DNA of 25,017 bases. It comes from Alphaproteobacteria bacterium (lineage in GTDB: Bacteria; Pseudomonadota; Alphaproteobacteria; Rhizobiales; Beijerinckiaceae). This document shows, one piece after another, positions 23,031-25,017 of this stretch (position 1 is the first letter of the stretch; every line of letters starts with the position of its first letter). A program made the translations under genes and the position numbers. The notes under the pieces were generated by a model. That model saw nothing but the letters and a program-made list of their open reading frames with translations, searched no databases and was not told where the DNA came from. The stretch covers positions 1 through 25,017 of the forward strand of contig RFXE01000004.1 of assembly GCA_009921785.1 (NCBI GenBank), read 5' to 3'.

Positions 23031-24092
23031 ATGTTTGATGTCATTCTCCCTATTGCTGGTGTCTGGGTGAATATCGTTATCGTCGCCGGCATCGGATTAT
23101 TGATTGGCGTGATATCGGGACTCTTTGGAGTTGGCGGCGGCTTTCTCATGACACCGCTGCTTATATTTCTAGGTGTTCCGCCGACCATCGCTGTTGCTAC
23201 CGGTTCTGCGCAACTTGTCGCTGCCGCCAGTTTCGGAACAGCAACGGCTTGGCGTGCCAATCTTATTGATAAAACTTTGACACTTTATCTTTTAATCGGC
23301 GCGATGATCGGAACCATTATTGGCATTGGCGTTTTCAATCTTCTTTCCAAAGCCGGACAATTTGATGTGTTCGTGGGTTGGTCTTATGTCGTTCTTCTGG
23401 GAAGCGTCGGGATCTTGATGCTGAAGGAAAGTCTAAAAGCTTTCAAAGATAAATCACCAAACAGAGATGAAGGCCCCGCTTCAAACCGCGTACAGCTTTG
23501 GTTGTCACAACTTGGCGCCCAGAAATATTTTTCGAAATTTGATGTATCGATCAGCCTACCGCCTCTTCTCATTCTCTCCATTATCATCGGAATGATCGGA
23601 TCAGTATTGGGCGTTGGCGGCGGCTTTATGTTTGTCCCGGCGCTCATCTATCTTTTTCATCTTCCAACGCGCGCGGCTGTTGCGGCATCACAAGTCCAAA
23701 TCTTTTTTACAATGTTCAGCGCGACCATTCTTCATGCGGTGTATAACCATGCAATTGATCTCGTTCTCGCTATTCCGTTGATATTTGGGGGCGTCGTTGG
23801 CGCTCATCTTGGTACAATCGCTGGCCTCTATATTAAAGGCGTTCGATTCCGATTAGCCCTCGCATTATTGATATTTGGCGTTGCCCTTCGGTTTTTATTC
23901 TCACTGATTATGTCGTTTGTTGATGGAAAGAGCGAGGCCATTCCTGAAAAACTTTCGCTCTCGGCACTCCCGCCTTGGGAAGGCTGGATTGCGTTGGTGG
24001 CCCAAAACAATACGTTACTCTACGGGATGGCAACTGCATTTTTGGCGATAGGCTCGGGATTTGGAGCTTCATTTATATTAAAGCGATCGTGA
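23031..24092 (+). CDS. TauE/SafE-family permease (sulfite/sulfonate exporter type)
   Basis: 353 residues from the ATG three bases after the previous stop; the TTG at 23028 is also possible. Multiple membrane helices fall in two repeats, each with the diagnostic glycine motif (LFGVGGGFLMTPLL near 33-46 and VLGVGGGFMFVPALIYL near 198-214). The family exports sulfite, sulfoacetate or related anions. With the two YeeE halves it forms a sulfur-handling operon, as seen in bacteria that manage sulfide or thiosulfate. The usual ArsR-type regulator BigR and persulfide dioxygenase are not adjacent here. Confidence 0.92.
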   Translation: MFDVILPIAGVWVNIVIVAGIGLLIGVISGLFGVGGGFLMTPLLIFLGVPPTIAVATGSAQLVAAASFGTATAWRANLIDKTLTLYLLIGAMIGTIIGIGVFNLLSKAGQFDVFVGWSYVVLLGSVGILMLKESLKAFKDKSPNRDEGPASNRVQLWLSQLGAQKYFSKFDVSISLPPLLILSIIIGMIGSVLGVGGGFMFVPALIYLFHLPTRAAVAASQVQIFFTMFSATILHAVYNHAIDLVLAIPLIFGGVVGAHLGTIAGLYIKGVRFRLALALLIFGVALRFLFSLIMSFVDGKSEAIPEKLSLSALPPWEGWIALVAQNNTLLYGMATAFLAIGSGFGASFILKRS

Positions 24093-24124
24093 AGCGTTAT
24101 ACCTTGTTTCTTCTTGATCCCCGA

Positions 24125-24832
24125 TTATCGATCTGGGAGTAAAGTTTTCATCCCAAGATGAAATAGGCGATTATGTCCCAAGAGTATGACGCGACGATTT
24201 TCATGGCTCATAAAACGATTATATACCGGATCGAGGCAATTTAGCCCGCCACTCAAGGCACCCATTGCTGGAATAATACATTGTTTATCGGAGACAAAAA
24301 AACATCGACGCCGAATCATTCGACCTTTTTGAATCAATTTTGCTACGGGATGGAAATGACCACTGATTTGGTATCTATTGGTGTCCTCCAGCGGTTCATG
24401 TCTTAAAACTACCTCGCCGAGTTTGATTTCGAAAATCATGGCAGGCCCGCCGCTCCCGGTAACGCTCTCGTCGTGATTTCCTGATACAAAGACTGTTTCC
24501 GTGCGCTTAATTAGTTCCTGTATCATTTTATGATCGGCTGACTGCATGCGGGCAAAGCCGAATTCATCATGCCATGTGTCACCAAGAAGGATAAGACGCT
24601 TGGGTTGCTGGCGATCAATCGCATCACCTAATCGCAATAGCGTGTCATGGGTATCGAAGGGCGGATATGCTGATCCGGTTTTCTGATAAAGTGTAGAAGC
24701 CTTCTCGAAATGAAGATCAGCAACAATCAATGTTTCAAAATCAGGTGCATAAAGCGCGCCGCTATAATCGGGCTCCAACCGGAGATCGCCGAGCATGAAA
24801 TGGCTCTTGTCACTTTTATTGTCAGACGTCAC
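24125..24832 (-). CDS. pdeM: Ligase-associated DNA damage response endonuclease PdeM
   Basis: 235 residues with GTG start at 24832. Calcineurin-like metallophosphoesterase motifs are present: VADLHFEK (Asp39, His41), LGDTWHDE (Asp85), SGNHDE (Asn119, His120), LRHEP (His145) and SGHFHP (His159, His161), followed by family-typical RCFFVSDKQCIIPAMGALSG. PdeM is a Mn-dependent phosphodiesterase/endonuclease of the bacterial Lhr-ligase-exonuclease repair island. Its GTG overlaps the helicase stop by four bases (GTGA), so translation is coupled. It is convergent with the TauE/SafE gene, 32 bases apart. Confidence 0.95.
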   Translation of the reverse strand: MTSDNKSDKSHFMLGDLRLEPDYSGALYAPDFETLIVADLHFEKASTLYQKTGSAYPPFDTHDTLLRLGDAIDRQQPKRLILLGDTWHDEFGFARMQSADHKMIQELIKRTETVFVSGNHDESVTGSGGPAMIFEIKLGEVVLRHEPLEDTNRYQISGHFHPVAKLIQKGRMIRRRCFFVSDKQCIIPAMGALSGGLNCLDPVYNRFMSHENRRVILLGHNRLFHLGMKTLLPDR

Positions 24833-25017
24833 GAAAGAGCCTCGGCGAGATATTCGGCTTCCGCTTCTGCGAGCAAAGCTTCCACACCTTCCCCATAAAC
24901 CGTCTCACGACCGATCTCGAGAATCATAGCAATCGAGAGCGGAGATAATTTTTCAAGCTTTTTAAAGATAATATGTCCCGAGAGTCGTTTCAAAGTCTCA
25001 TTCAACCTCGAAAGATC
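24829..25017 (-). CDS. Lhr-type ligase-associated DEXH helicase, C-terminal fragment
   Basis: 62 residues plus stop; the gene continues beyond the right edge. The fragment reads toward the end as KKLEKLSPLSIAMILEIGRE, then TVYGEGVEALLAEAEAEYLA and EALS. The LSPL...LEIGRE.VYGE pattern followed by an acidic Ala/Glu-rich helix is the typical C-terminus of the ligase-associated Lhr helicase. The GTGA overlap with pdeM supports the call. It unwinds DNA:RNA or DNA substrates in repair; no catalytic motif is in this piece. Confidence 0.85.
   Translation of the reverse strand, partial: DLSRLNETLKRLSGHIIFKKLEKLSPLSIAMILEIGRETVYGEGVEALLAEAEAEYLAEALS

Overview
The window looks like chromosomal DNA of an alphaproteobacterium of moderate GC. 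The evidence is a partial rdgB followed by rph facing hrcA, an ispB/tRNA-methylase divergent pair, FixJ/FixK-type regulators, an Lhr/PdeM ligase-associated repair pair, several TTG/GTG starts, and a perfect CtrA-type box. I cannot name the genus. No phage, insertion sequence, CRISPR array, rRNA or complete tRNA is visible.

Left part (1-7733): partial rdgB and rph (minus) face hrcA (plus). A DMT-type transporter lies tail-to-tail with hrcA and is broken by a frameshift plus an apparent internal loss. Then come lepA, a SnoaL-like protein, a tiny membrane protein whose reading frame looks shifted, a zinc-ribbon protein (minus), polyprenyl diphosphate synthase (minus) and, divergently, a TrmN6-like methylase.

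Middle part (7720-13258): anmK and a cytosolic-looking beta-lactamase-fold hydrolase form a likely murein-recycling operon. A small lipoprotein is followed by a gene-free stretch with two consecutive hairpins, which may be a small RNA. Then come a FixK-like and a FixJ-like regulator and a class I/II aminotransferase, all minus.

Right part (13398-25017): a 1171-residue SLC5-STAC-PAS-kinase-receiver sensor of CrbS/MxtR type is followed by a minus-strand operon of MerR regulator, thiolase and hydratase/3-hydroxyacyl-CoA dehydrogenase fusion (beta-oxidation). A long intergenic region with a CtrA box precedes a coiled-coil protein. A tight three-gene sulfur-transport operon (two YeeE/YedE half-proteins plus TauE/SafE) follows, and the window ends in pdeM and the C-terminus of the Lhr-type helicase, with overlapping stop and start.

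A compositional oddity runs through the window: in most longer genes sampled the 5' portion is clearly GC-richer than the middle or 3' portion, whatever the strand. The strongest candidates for something undescribed are two putative structured RNAs (about 5690-5854 and 10426-10502), the hairpin around the merR stop codon, and the CtrA-boxed coiled-coil gene.
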